DNA from: Anas platyrhynchos | Lineage: Eukaryota > Chordata > Aves > Anseriformes > Anatidae | NCBI RefSeq assembly: GCF_047663525.1 | Contig: NC_092588.1 | Location: 89,091,501 to 89,155,500, forward strand | DNA: 64,000 nt | Direction: 5' to 3' | Shown: piece by piece, positions 21,376 through 33,422 of the stretch | How positions within the stretch are numbered: the stretch's first letter is position 1 | How the letters are laid out: every line of letters starts with the position of its first letter | The notes under the pieces: generated by a model | The model's database searches: none | Told to the model about the DNA's origin: nothing | What the model saw: only the letters and a program-made list of their open reading frames with translations | Position numbers and translations under genes: made by a program

Positions 21376-24300
21376 CTTCTAAAAAGCCCACTGATATAGA
21401 TCTTTTTTCTGTATCTTCGGCCAGCAGGATGTAACCAGATAGTTCGCAGCTCCCCAGCCTGGTCGTGCCCAGGCCCTAACGCGCTGCAAGTTGCAGCTCC
21501 TGCAGTGGGGACGGAGCTGTTGGGGCACCTCGCATTGACCACGAAGTCTCACCATAATCATGAATGCTGGCAGCTGACAGGCAGCGTTTGGGACGGGGGT
21601 CCTGCCAGAGCCATGCGGCATGCTCTCCGAACAGGCGTCTTGTGAGAGCTGTCCTGGGAGGAAGCTTTGCTAGCACAGATGGACAACAAGAAGGTTTTGG
21701 TAGAGTTTTTTTTATGGCTCCTCTGCAGCTTGACTTGCCTTACTTTGACAATAATTTTTTGATGGAAAAAAAAAAAAGAAGTAGATATTGTCAGGGTGCA
21801 GAAAAAGCTTTGACCTTTGGATGTGTATTCTTTAGCAAGGCCTTCAGTGATTATCCTCATTTTTAAAACAGAACATGCTGTGAGTTTTCTCAGATCTTCA
21901 TTTCCTCTGAAGATACAAAACATTTTAAAGCCCATTCTATGTGCCTTAGGAAAATTTGCACCTCTATAAAATTCCCCCTACTTATACAATAGGTGCTCAG
22001 ATGACCTGCCCTCTCAGTGAGCTGGCACAGAATCAGAGGTGGTGGAAGCAGAAGAAATTATGTGAAAGAGAGGGAACTTCAGCCTGCAGTCCCTGCAGTT
22101 TTGCTAACACGTGCTGAATCTGGAAACGCAGCCTGCCCTTCCCCTCCTTGAAGAAAACATACATAAACCGTAGATTATGGCATAAGAGTACAGCCGAATA
22201 TAAGGTGGTGTTTAATTCCTCCAGAAGCCGTCTTGGTAGTAGAGCAGTACCTGTATCTGTGCTCAGTATCACTGCTTTAAAAATGCACAAAGTAGAAGCT
22301 CTGTGCATGCAAACAGAAGCTCTTAGCTGCTGCTTTCCAAGTTCCATGTAAACTCTCTCCAAAAGTATGGAAGCTATTTAAGGAAGAATAGACAACTCTG
22401 TTACTGCCGCACAGAAGTTTGTTTTAGAATAGTGCATTATCAGATTACAGGGCTTTGCATGGAATAATATGCTGTGAATTAGCCTTTCTTCAGATAGTGG
22501 TATCAATGAAATAATGTGCTTTTAAGCTGGCACGTGTTGGTAATGGTATTAAGATAGATTCTTCACTTAAGTACAATGTAATACTTTGAACTTCTGGGAC
22601 CCATTCCTTTTTCTGTGTTTTGTTTATTAATTGCTTCAGAGAAGAAGGAAATTTCACCAAAAAAGGGCGGGCTGGAGTGCTCTCTCCTTAAACAGGATTT
22701 AAACGAGTAGCCATATTCTGATTTCTGTATCTGGGCAGAGGTAGACGGAAGAATTATAGCTAGTTGCAGTTATTTATAGCGGTAGAAACATTCTCTGTTG
22801 TACACAGTACACTTCTGTACTTTTAAGATTTTATATAAGCAGAGATTTCCAAAGCAGGTTTCAAAGACCGCTTGCACACAGTTCTCTGTATTTTCATTGG
22901 TGAAGTTACTGGGGGCTATGGAAATGCAAGGCTTTACCAAAATTACATTGGGCATTGTGTAAAAATCAGAAGTAGAACATGTATGTACTGAATGCTAGCA
23001 ACCCTGAATAGCCAAATACAGGGCTGCTGCTCGATGTTGTAGGTCAAGATATATAGCATATAACTTTATTCTCAAAGAAATACATTCAAACTGAATTAGT
23101 TCTAATTATATAAAATGAAAAAGCCCAACAGAGTAAAATGTGAAGAGAAACACATTTTCTGTTTGGTTGCATTACTGTTCATGGAATATTTTATAGAGAC
23201 TCAGTGCATAGCTTCTGGAGAATGTACTCACAAACACCCTCCCTACCCCGACTTAAGAAATAAAAAAGATAAAGATTTGTTAGCACTCTTGGAAGAACTC
23301 CAGCTCTACAGATTTTCAGTTTATGCGGATTTATATATATATTTTTTTTTCTTTTTTTTTTTTTTTTCCCCCATGCCCTTAAGGGCATAACAGAGAGATA
23401 GACGTCAAAGGATTTTATAAGTATGAATAAACCCCAAAAGTTTAAAACAATTGAACCTCTATACTGGGTAACTGTGAAGGACATCAAAGTTAAAAGTCCT
23501 TTAAGCATTTCTTTGCAGCTTATAATAACGTTTAAATTAAGATTGAAATGATTTCAGAAAAGGACTGTGAAGTTAAATTTACTTTGGCATCATGAAGAAC
23601 TACAAACTTGCATGCAAACTACTTGTGTCTAATTTAAAGCTGGGGCTTTCAGTCAGAACTTGAAAAGTCTGGCTTCTGCTCCCATTGACTTCCTGGGATC
23701 TGGATTCAGCCCAAAGTATTGCACGAAGGTAGGGGAAATGATGGAGGTTTAATTGTCTGTTCTGTTCAGACACTTGTGTTTTAGGGTTAGCATAACATGG
23801 CACTGTGATGAATGTTCATCTGTCAGAGTTCAAAATCTGTTCTCTGGGCTTGGCAGTAATTAAATCACCTTAATTGTTTTTTATGACTCTATTAAAGAGA
23901 GGGAAAATTACTTGCCTTGGATTAGCATATTTCCAAAGACTGGTATAAATATTTATGTGGTGTACTCTTTCAGTAGAAAGCCTGAGCATTCTTCACAGGT
24001 CTCCATAGTTCTCTCCCTCCGAACATAGAAGAACAGTCATCTGAATGCACGTCTTGCCATCACTTCCCATTGCCCCTGCAAGGCTTCAGTAGTTAGTGGG
24101 CTTAAACCGCAAAAAAGGAAAGAAGTTTAGAAAGAAGCAGCTCTTACAACACACTGATGGTAGTTAATTCTCTGTGTAAACGGCAGAATTCTTTGAAGAA
24201 GCATACGTCTGTGAAAGAGGTTTGAGAGTTCCTGTCCTTTTTTTATCATGAAATTGTAGAAAATTACAGGACTAGAGAAATTACTGGTTTCTCTCTTTTT

Positions 24301-25752
24301 TTTTTTTTTTCTTTTTCTACTTCCACATTAAGGGTTTGTGCACATACTTTCTTTCTAAAATACTGACAAAAGATAAAGCAAGAATATAAACTTTTGTTAA
24401 AAGAACTACACACATTCACTTTTTTTTTTTTTTTTAAATAAATGTTATCAAGCAAAACATTCCTACAGTATGAAATAATGTTGCCCATGTTAAGAACCAG
24501 GGAACGAAGCAATCAGTGTAATCATGACTTCAGTGATGCCAGGATTTTACTGTAAATTATTATGGAAAACTGCGGAAAACAGCCAACACATAACTCCTCA
24601 TGACTTTACTTACATATATACACGTATGTGTATACAGTCCGTACTGGACACCTAGAGAGACACACTTACAGTGCATTACAAGAAATAAGTTGAGGGGCTG
24701 ATGTTTCTCTGTAAAATTATTTTTTCTTCAACCTGTTGATATTAGAAGGTAAAAGTAACGCTTTTAAAGCTTGGAAACTTGGTGAAGTTTCATACAGAAA
24801 TCCCTTTCCTACATGTTAATAGTAAGTTAAAATCCTTGGCCTATTTCATCATCAGATGTGAAGTGTTCACATGCTGCTCTCCTGGGAGGCTTTACTTCAG
24901 AAGAACTTTCTTGCTGATATATCTATTACGCATTTTGAAACTGAGCTTTCAAGTGCAGTAAAATCTAGTGAGAAATTGTAACACAACAGGCATGCCTCTC
25001 CTTTAAACAGCTATTAATGTTGAATGAAGTATTCTTTTTGCCTTTTGGAGAGCTGTTTCCAGGTTTATATTGTAAAATACATCACAAACCAGTATATGTA
25101 GATAGTCAAATTTTGGCACACACTACTGAGGTAAATAGCTTGCTAAACTGTTGAGATCACAGACAGACTAACGTTTCAGTATAACACAAAAACAAGTTTT
25201 TTTTTTTGTTGTTTTGTTTTGTGTTATTTTTTTTTAAAGCATTGCAGCTTTAATAGATATTTATTGAGCTGCCTGCCTTCTCTTATAAAGAAAAAGGATA
25301 TTCCTTTTATAACAGTTAACACTCTACATAAATCACGGGACCATTCCTTTGTGTTCGATCTATTCCCGTTGTTTACACTGCTTTGACAACATCCAGTAAA
25401 ACTACTGACAGAGTGCCAAGACAGAGATTTAATGAGTACTGCAACGTAAACTCTGCTGCTGGAGCAGGGAAGGTGCAGCAGTTAAGGGCACAGAAACCAC
25501 GAGGTTGGGCCAAAGTGCCATCTCCCCAGCACGCTGCCTCCACCAGTGACAGTGTGAGTAAGCCAAAAAAAGAGCAAGGATAGGGCAAGTGCATGTGAAT
25601 GTGAAACAGGAGGTGTCCCAGCCTACAACTATTTCTGCTCTGTGCTTCCTAAGCCAGGTGAGGTTTCTGAGTATTTTCCTTCCATAGCTTGTAGGATTTC
25701 AAAAGTAAAGCATTGATAAGCTGTTTTTACACAGAGCTGGGTACATTATGAC

Positions 25753-25772
25753 AAAAAAAAAAAAAAAAAAAA
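25753..25772 (+). repeat. A20 homopolymer
   Basis: Twenty consecutive A bases; no retrogene body is visible upstream, so it is not treated as a retroposon tail. Confidence 0.9.
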
Positions 25773-27896
25773 GACATTAGGAAAAGACAAAATAATATTT
25801 CCAGTTATCTTCCAATCCCATACAGCTGACAGGCCGGTAACTAACACTAATGGGGAGTGCACTACATGCGTGTTGGTGAGGAAAGGAAACAGATCTGGCC
25901 AAAACAGGGAATAGACATCTAAAATGCAGTGATTACGTGGGATTTGGGGAGTATACCATTTACGTGTACTAATACCTTTGCATTTGTGTTTACAAGTCGG
26001 ATAGTATTATAGAGGCTTTGGGTCCTTCGCAGCAGAAATTTCTCAAGTTACTTCTAGTAAGTGATATATAAATACTGTATGGTAAGCTGACGGTTAATTT
26101 GGAATAAGAACTAAATTTTCCTTGACTGAGTAAGCGAACTGTCTTAACCTCTGCACTACAGATTGGGGAAAGAGGAAAGTACAGAATCTGGATCTCATTT
26201 TAATTTTTCTTGATGGGTTTCTGTAGAATGTATCCTGAAGACTACCAGTGCTCCTTTACGGGTACTGATAGCTAAGAGAGAACCTGAGCGGTAACCTTGA
26301 GACAAAAAAGCAGGAACAGATGGCACAAATTAGGAGCACAGCAGTGTTTTATCTACCCTCAAAACTTAACAAAATAATTTTCAGGCTTTAACATAGAAAT
26401 AATCTCCTTCATACTTTTAAGGCAATTAATAAGAAACTTCATATTCACATGACTGCATGCCTGTATGACAACATGTAACGTCTACAGCTGTATTATTAGC
26501 AGAAACTGAACAATAAAGATCTTCGATAGGTACTAGTATTTTGAAAGAAATGACCATGCATGTAAAAGGACTCTATTTGCCCCCCCCCCTTTTTTTTAAC
26601 ATACCCCAAAAACTGAGATTTAAAAAGTAAAAACGTTACAGATGCAATCATTCCTCTTCATACATTAGGACTACACTGTTTGCAAGGATGTTTATTTTGT
26701 TTCCTAGCACACATTCTCCAATCCTGATTTGGTACGTAATGCTGCCAGTAACAAAGCTGTTTTAAAGAAAGATTTTGCACGTATTGTGGATGGCCAAGTT
26801 TCTTAGAGTGTAAAACTGGCATTGCTTCCAAGCCTGTGTTCTCTAAACATGCAAGATGTTATTACATTTATTCGAGTTCACTGGAAGCTTAAATAATAAC
26901 CTTTCCTCTCCTACACTTCCACCCATTAACTTAAGCACACTGAATTTTCCAGTTATGAAGTTCTCATTTTAGAATGAGAATCTTACATATTTTACTTATC
27001 AAAATAATTAAATTCCATTTTAATAAAAAATGGATATACTGTACTTTTTTTTTTTTTTAAGTGAGAATGGAGACTAAATTTGTAGTCTCTGGTCATCGTA
27101 GTATCTTATTCTGTATGCTATATAGTTAATGGAATGCATTACTGTACATTTCTACATAACTACAAAATTATAAAGGATACTTTAAATGGCTGTGAGGACT
27201 GGGAGTTTGCTCTAAGATACTTTGTCTATCCTCTGCATGAATAATATTGCCATAGCACCGGCAATGCAAAACAGTAGAAGGTCTAAACAAAGATGAATTT
27301 GGGGAAGCAAGAAAAGTAAAAGGTTTTTAAAGGCCACGGTGTCATGGAACTAGTTTTGACTTTCTGCTTCTGTTTAAAATGACAATGACCACAACAACAA
27401 AGAAACCCCCTGGAAGTGCTATTAAAAAGCTTTGTACTGATTATTTTTTCTTCAAGTTTCTAATAGAAAACAAATATAAGCCCAGAAGTGACTTGAACAG
27501 AACCCATATAAAATATAGCTTTTTTTCAAAAAAAAAAAAAAATGTATTTTCTTAAAAGTGGTGATTAATCTACAGATTTAAAAAGAAGCAAAAAAGCTAT
27601 CCTGAGTGTTCCACTTCTGCTGGGTAAAAGCTTACTTCCAATTCCTGATCTAGAGCACTCGAGTTATTTTCATAGGTAGTTTTTTTGTTTTTTTTTTCTA
27701 CTGAATCCAGGAATTTTGTTAAAAAGGGAAATCTTGCATGAAGTGATTTGGTACTTTATGCTAATAGCTTTACCTCAAAAAAAAAAAAAAAAAAGGAGTC
27801 AGTGGTGAAAATGTATTTTAGAGCTCTCAAGCTGCAAGTCTTACATTCTCTCATATACAATACTACCTATTCCTTGTTGCAGCTAAGGTGAGACAC

Positions 27897-27939
27897 ATTG
27901 TTAACTCTTGTTAACTCATTGTTAACTCATTGTTAACTC
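27897..27939 (+). repeat. Four-copy TTGTTAACTCA tandem repeat
   Basis: TTGTTAACTC(A/T) occurs four times in direct repeat with 10-11-nt spacing. Each copy contains GTTAAC, which is also the half-site of HNF1-type factors; a regulatory role is only speculation. Confidence 0.8.
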
Positions 27940-28199
27940 TCAAACTGAAGAAACAAGTGCAACTTTTCTGTCAACTCCTGAAATATCAAGGAATGTTCTT
28001 GCTCTGTTCATACCATACGGTTTTAATATTTAAAATGAACTATGTATTTACTGATTTAATTCAGATGCTGTACATTTTTAAATGAAATAGGATAAGTAAG
28101 AATTTACTCTTAGTAACTGAATGAAGGGTTTTAAATCTAACATATCTTTCGTACAAAATGAGAGAAAAGGTCAGCAGCAGGAGAACATATCCAGTTACA

Positions 28200-28493
28200 G
28201 GTAGTTTAATGAACTTTTATTGCCAAATTAGGACAGGAACTATTTTATCACATAGGACATACAAGCAAACAGATTTCAAGACTACCTTACATGCTATTGT
28301 AAATCACAGCAATACATTTTAGAATGTGTGAAACATAAGAAAATAGCACTTTGGTTGCCAAAAACTGAGTCTCTCAGACATTTCTTCTGCTGAACAGAAA
28401 AGCTCAGACATGCAGTGACGTTATGCATCTGTATGTGGCACTGTAAGATGCTGAAGATGGTCCAGTGTTGCTTCAGGATCAGTCTTCTCATAG
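28200..28493 (-). other. LYRM4: 3' UTR of LYRM4
   Basis: The sequence continues downstream (leftward) from the LYRM4 stop codon at 28,496-28,494 to the first canonical poly(A) signal at 28,221-28,216. A 3' UTR of about 290 nt is inferred; the cleavage point is approximate. Confidence 0.65.
28216..28221 (-). terminator. LYRM4: Poly(A) signal AATAAA of LYRM4
   Basis: The minus strand reads 'ggcaataaaagttc', 273 nt after the LYRM4 stop codon, with a TG/TC-rich stretch downstream. It is the only canonical signal between the stop codon and this point. Confidence 0.7.
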
Positions 28494-28556
28494 CTATGTG
28501 TTTCCTGGACTCTCGATAACCAATTTCTGCGTGGAATACAGTTGGCCAATAGTAAC
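28494..28556 (-). CDS. LYRM4: LYRM4 (ISD11) last coding exon
   Basis: LYRM4/ISD11 is a small mitochondrial matrix LYR-motif protein that stabilises the cysteine desulfurase NFS1 together with acyl carrier protein, in iron-sulfur cluster assembly. Seen: on the minus strand a pyrimidine-rich stretch and TTTCAG acceptor end at 28,557. They are followed in phase 0 by 20 codons starting VTIGQLYSTQKL and ending with TAG at 28,496-28,494. The core IGQLYST-KL-IE matches the C-terminal end of vertebrate LYRM4, and the phase fits an upstream exon ending in ...RRQ. The LYR motif itself lies in the first exon, not in this window. I searched the right side for the exon with the RRIRDAFRENK-type sequence and did not find it. 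The convergent position next to PPP1R3G matches the human order. A longer frame on the same strand (28,566-28,294) runs across it out of phase and is spurious. Confidence 0.9.
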   Translation of the reverse strand, partial: VTIGQLYSTQKLVIESPGNT

Positions 28557-31500
28557 CTGAAATCAAATCAAAATATTAGAAAAAAAGGAAAGTAAACATA
28601 TATAATTTTAATTTAAACTTCACAAAGGAGATTAAAAACTAACCATGAAGTGAGTAGCCCATGTATTATGCTTTTTCATAATGATATTTTCCTATAAGCA
28701 TTTTTTCTAAATAATATTTTTCATCGCCCTAGGCCATAAGAAAAATAATGAATATGTAAAATAGCTGCATATATAAGATCTTGAAATAATGACGTTGAGG
28801 GATACTGCTCAAAGGCACACATTAACATTAGAAATCACTACAGAAGAAAAGCATACAGCCTGCATATTCAGAAAAATGAAAAGAAGGATAAAATAAAAAA
28901 ACTAACAAAAAAAGATATTATCAGCAGGTATTTCTGATTACGTCTTTGGGTGGAGAGTCTAGGTATAAATTGCATGGTAGGGTCCTGTTTTCCAGCTCAT
29001 TTGGAACCCTGATTTCTTTGCCTCACAAATGGTGAAAAGTTACCTGTACAGTTAGTTCAGCAGGAACATTTTACACATGTTGGAACTAACCACAAGAGGT
29101 TATTCACACTTCATGTATTTGTATTTTCCAGTGAGATGAGGAAATGAAAAATAACAAAAATGCAACACTGATGTTGTTTTGATTCCTCCTGTCCTTTTCT
29201 AGCCTGCATCGTAACATTGGTAAATTGTAGCTGGCAACAACAGCAGTCACACACAGCTCTTTGCTCAGCAGTTGAGATATGGAAGGAAGAAGTTTCATGC
29301 AAGTAGGCTAACATAAGGAGAAGACAACATTTATTTTAAAAGTATAAAATTTGGAGTTGAATTTTTAATACTGATCATGCCATTTCTTGCCCCTAACTCT
29401 CTCCTCAAGGCCTGGGTACACAGCAGCTCTGTGTCCTTTTCACTGAAAATGTTATATTTAATTAAGGAAGTAGGACAAAAAAGGCAGGTGCTTAATTACA
29501 TGAAGCAGAATATATGTAGCAGAACTTAATACTACACTAACTTTACTTTCTCTCAAAATAGAAAAAAATACTGAAATATTTTTTTCAGCATTTTTCATTT
29601 CCTATGTTTGAGGGGAAAAAATCCTGGCAGCTCTTAAATTTTCTCATACATGCCCATGCTCACATAAATGTAGATAATATTGCCTTTTAGGAAATGAGCT
29701 ATTTAATCTTGATTAACAGCCTTGTCTGAAACATGTAACACATTGATTTTAATCTTGAAATACTCATTAGGAGGGAGCACGTATCAGCCATTCTTAAAGG
29801 AACAGCAGTTCTCCTTGCCAGCAAATAATCCACTCCTCAGGCACTCAGAGCTAAGTCAGTAACAGCATACGGGCAATTCTGAGTATTTCTGAAATTCCTG
29901 ATGTAGTATGCTGCGTAGTGAGCATTTAAAACAAAGGCCACACATAACCATGTCATGTGTTACCAACAGAAATTTTAAGCTGTCACCAAGCGTCACCAAA
30001 CGGAACTCGCTGCTTCGGGGCTACGCGGCAGGCTATATATACTTCACTTGCTGCCTTACCACAAACCATGCTGGAGTGCTTGATTTTTGTCCTCTGTGTG
30101 TTTTGGACCCCAAAGAATCTTTACACCGTTCCCACACAGCGCAGCAAGTTTAAAGGGAGGCTCAGGGAGATTACAGAAATGCTGAAACCTGAATTGCCAT
30201 TTTTTCTCCACCCACCAGGGAGAGGGATGAGGCTGAGTACGTGACTTCTCAGTCAGTCACACTCAGCCAGGGCACGTGGCTTTGTAGGAGAAAGATGAAA
30301 GCTGCTGTTTTTTCTCTCCTCGTGCCAAGAGGCGGTGTTATGTACCGCTGTACCCTTTGACTTGAACACAATAAAGTCACAGATGTGTGTGTTGAGCTGT
30401 TTCCTTAACAAACCACAGGTTTGCACACATTTCAGAGTGTACAGCCAGTAACGCTGTGCCCTTCTGTCTTTGCTAGTCTGCTGCAGCTGACATGCTCTAT
30501 TGCCTCACTTCCAGAAGCTATTCCATAACATTTTAAGCTGAACTTTGAAACTTAAGTTTTTTCTTTTTTTAAACCGCTGGCCTCAAATTTCTTAAATTAT
30601 GATCGAGCTTTTTGCTGTTTCCCATGCACTTCAGACAAAACAAATACATGTTCCATTTATAGCTGTTGAAAAATTCGCAGCTATAAACATCAACTGCATC
30701 AGCAGAAAGACGGCAGCAGTACTGACACACGGACATTCATTAACTCTCTGAATCGAAATAACATTCCAAGCACGCCCTCACGGAAGTTAAGTCTAAAGGA
30801 AGCTTTCAAACAGCAAGCATCACCGGGATCATTCTCCCAAAGCTTTCAAAGAGTTAAGTAGCTATCAGTGTTCTTACCTCACCATGCATGCGCATTTAGT
30901 TTATACACAGCATGCCATTTACTCTTCTGGCAGATGGCTGGAAGCCAGCACAGAGGTCAGTGTCACAGCATTTTCATTAATCACAGGAAACTGTTGTGGA
31001 AAAAGGGTCTAGCATTTGCTCGGCAACCTTGTTGCCCATAATTTTATTTACCTCTGTAAGGTAATGGTGCAATTTGATTCCGCAGGAAAGAATGCACGAT
31101 AAAGAACCACTCTGTCATCAGGAAGAGACAATCAATAGAAGTATAAAGCTGCTTTTCAGATCTTACTGAATGACTTCTATGTCAGGATGAGTCTGTACTT
31201 GATGATTCAATTCTGTCTGCAGAATTCTCTACTTTAAAAATAAGCATGACGCGTCCAGGTCTCAAAACCTGACCATTTATCCTTGTTTAAAGTTTTAGTA
31301 TTATTCTATACAGTCCTTTTTTCCCTTGTGGATGTGAGAAAGTTAATCTTGCCTTCCACCTGAACTCGGGACAAGCCATGTTTTCAGAAGGAAATTTGTC
31401 AGTGGACGTAAGCGAGGCAACAAATGGGGAAAAAGAAGTTACTGAACAGTCAGCACTGATTCATTCTGTAGCACAGCTGTTCTCCGCTTCTTATTTGGTG

Positions 31501-31839
31501 TTTGTGCATTTGCTTACAAACAAGTGCTTTCCCTTGCTCGTGGCTGGCAGCAGTGACCCCAGGAAGAAACTAAGCTATTTCATGCCATCTTCCATGGCCA
31601 GCTCTGCCATACCGCTACATCGGGTCTGAGCCCCAGAGGCTGCCCTCCTGTCTGACAAAGCCAGGGGCTTAGATATTGCAGACCCACTGCCACCGCTTGC
31701 TATGTACTGATGGGATCTTCTTCAGCTTTTAAAGGTATGTGGCACATCTGGTGGCATGAAGATTTTAGTTTGCTGCTCAGAGCTGAGCGAGAAGGGACTG
31801 CTTAATATTTTTGCAGCTCTGAAAACAAGGTGACCAGGT

Positions 31840-31840
31840 T

Positions 31841-31875
<35 letters not shown>

Positions 31876-31878
31876 TTT
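31840..31878 (+). repeat. (ATTT)n microsatellite
   Basis: About ten TTTA units in perfect tandem. Confidence 0.95.
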
Positions 31879-33338
31879 CTGATTTGCCTCAGTCCTGTTA
31901 GAGGGCATGGTTCTACTCTGAAAAGTACGGTGGCATCTTTCCTTGACAGCTCTGTCTATATTCAAAATGTCTGTCCACTTTAATAACCAGTACCACATTT
32001 TGTCCTCCTTAGGGCAAAAGTGGCCAGGTGCCTATTTTTTCCCCATGTAATTGACAGAAACGTAATTGAGTGGTAAATAAACTGTGAGTACTAACAAATC
32101 CTGCTGAGCCAGCAGAACAAGATATTTCTTCTCATTGTCCCCAAACTACTCATCATTATCTTCCTGCCAAACCTAACAGCCTCCCAGCCACTAGCTAGCT
32201 GCTTGCGTCAGCTGTCACTGACAAATTTCAATCAGAAAGCCCTAAAACCACTCAGGGAATTTGCTACGGAGCAGATCTGAGCAAGGGTAACATCCAACAG
32301 GAAGAGGCAGCGTACAGCCATGGTGTACAGCCACGCGGGGGGCTCTGAAGAAGGATGGCCACAGCATCAGGAAACAAATTCAGAGTCAAAACAACAAGAA
32401 ATCTGGTTTATAATCTCTTAGTAGGACTGACACCTAAGAACGGAAAACACCAATTTAGGTCTCAAACCTTGACAGCATCTTAGCACCTTGCACAGCTGGA
32501 TGTTGACATACCTTGACTGAGTTTCCCAGCACGCAGAAAACATCATCCTCCTAATTGCAATCACGTATGCTTTCATGTAAATTAATGCAATATGACTACA
32601 GACACTTACAACGGTATTTTTTACCGTCCCTTTCTAAGCAAAATCAACATAAGATTTGTATGGGAATCAAACAGAGTGCTCAATGGAGCAAAAGATAAAG
32701 TATTTTCTCCTAATGATGTTTTGGATGTTTGTTAATCTCTCTGCTTGCAGCATAATTAAGTTCCAAATCTCCCCATAGAAACTTTATTTTCTATTGTGTG
32801 TTTGTTTAAACCAACTGTTAATCAAGTGATGAGACGGTGCCCAGAGAAACTAACCTTGCATGCTTCCCATGTGGTTTGCCTTCTCTGTCCCTTCTATGCA
32901 TCACCCCATTTGTAAAAACAAACAAAAAAATTAACAGGATTTATTTAATAATTCTCCCTCATTTAAAAAGTTTCCGAAGTAATCTCTCAGGAGCAATATT
33001 CTGCCCACAAAGGCAAACCAGCCCCAGGTTTTCACACCCTTTATTTTGTGTGATAGACAAAAGCAGGAGCAGCCTAACAGGAGATGGCAACAACACTCTT
33101 GCTCTGCGTAGAATCGTGTTATCAGTAAAGACAAGGTCTGAACACGTGAAAGTGCCACCACAGCACAGGAATGTGAAAGCATCATAAGCAAGCAATCCCT
33201 TTAGCTCTCAATTATTTAAAAATCAATTTCCTGAGAGAGTCATTATGGAAGCAGTAAAAAAACATTTATTATTTTTTTAAAGAAACGTAGATGGTAACTA
33301 AAGTTAATGTACCACAGATGGCTTTGCATATTAAACAC

Positions 33339-33341
<3 letters not shown>

Positions 33342-33377
<36 letters not shown>

Positions 33378-33422
33378 CTATTTCATATATGTGTACATAC
33401 ACACGCACACACGCATATGTAT
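33342..33422 (+). repeat. (AT)n with adjacent AC-rich repeat
   Basis: About 17 TA units at 33,342-33,375, then a short spacer and a CACACGCACACACG stretch to 33,422. Confidence 0.92.

Larger units (their letters stand above)
21376..28199. other. Region between the 3' ends of PPP1R3G and LYRM4
   Basis: AT-rich unique sequence between two convergent genes, with no exon I can support. Simple repeats: T runs near 23,340-23,368, 24,297-24,311 and 24,420-24,435; A20 at 25,753-25,772; C10T8 at 26,580-26,597; A runs at 27,529-27,541 and 27,777-27,794; and a short tandem at 27,897-27,939. Confidence 0.5.

Noticed and set aside
23373-23388. Perfect 16-bp palindrome ATGCCCTTAAGGGCAT
   Set aside because: About one such palindrome is expected by chance in a window of this size, and nothing nearby supports a function.
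28294-28566. 90-codon minus-strand frame over the LYRM4 exon
   Set aside because: It runs out of phase with the LYRM4 exon and crosses the splice acceptor; the short in-phase exon is the real coding unit.
33165-33195. Second 'Asp-Ala-Phe' hit tested as a LYRM4 exon
   Set aside because: The context reads Ala-Tyr-Asp-Ala-Phe-Thr-Phe, unlike LYRM4, and lacks splice signals.
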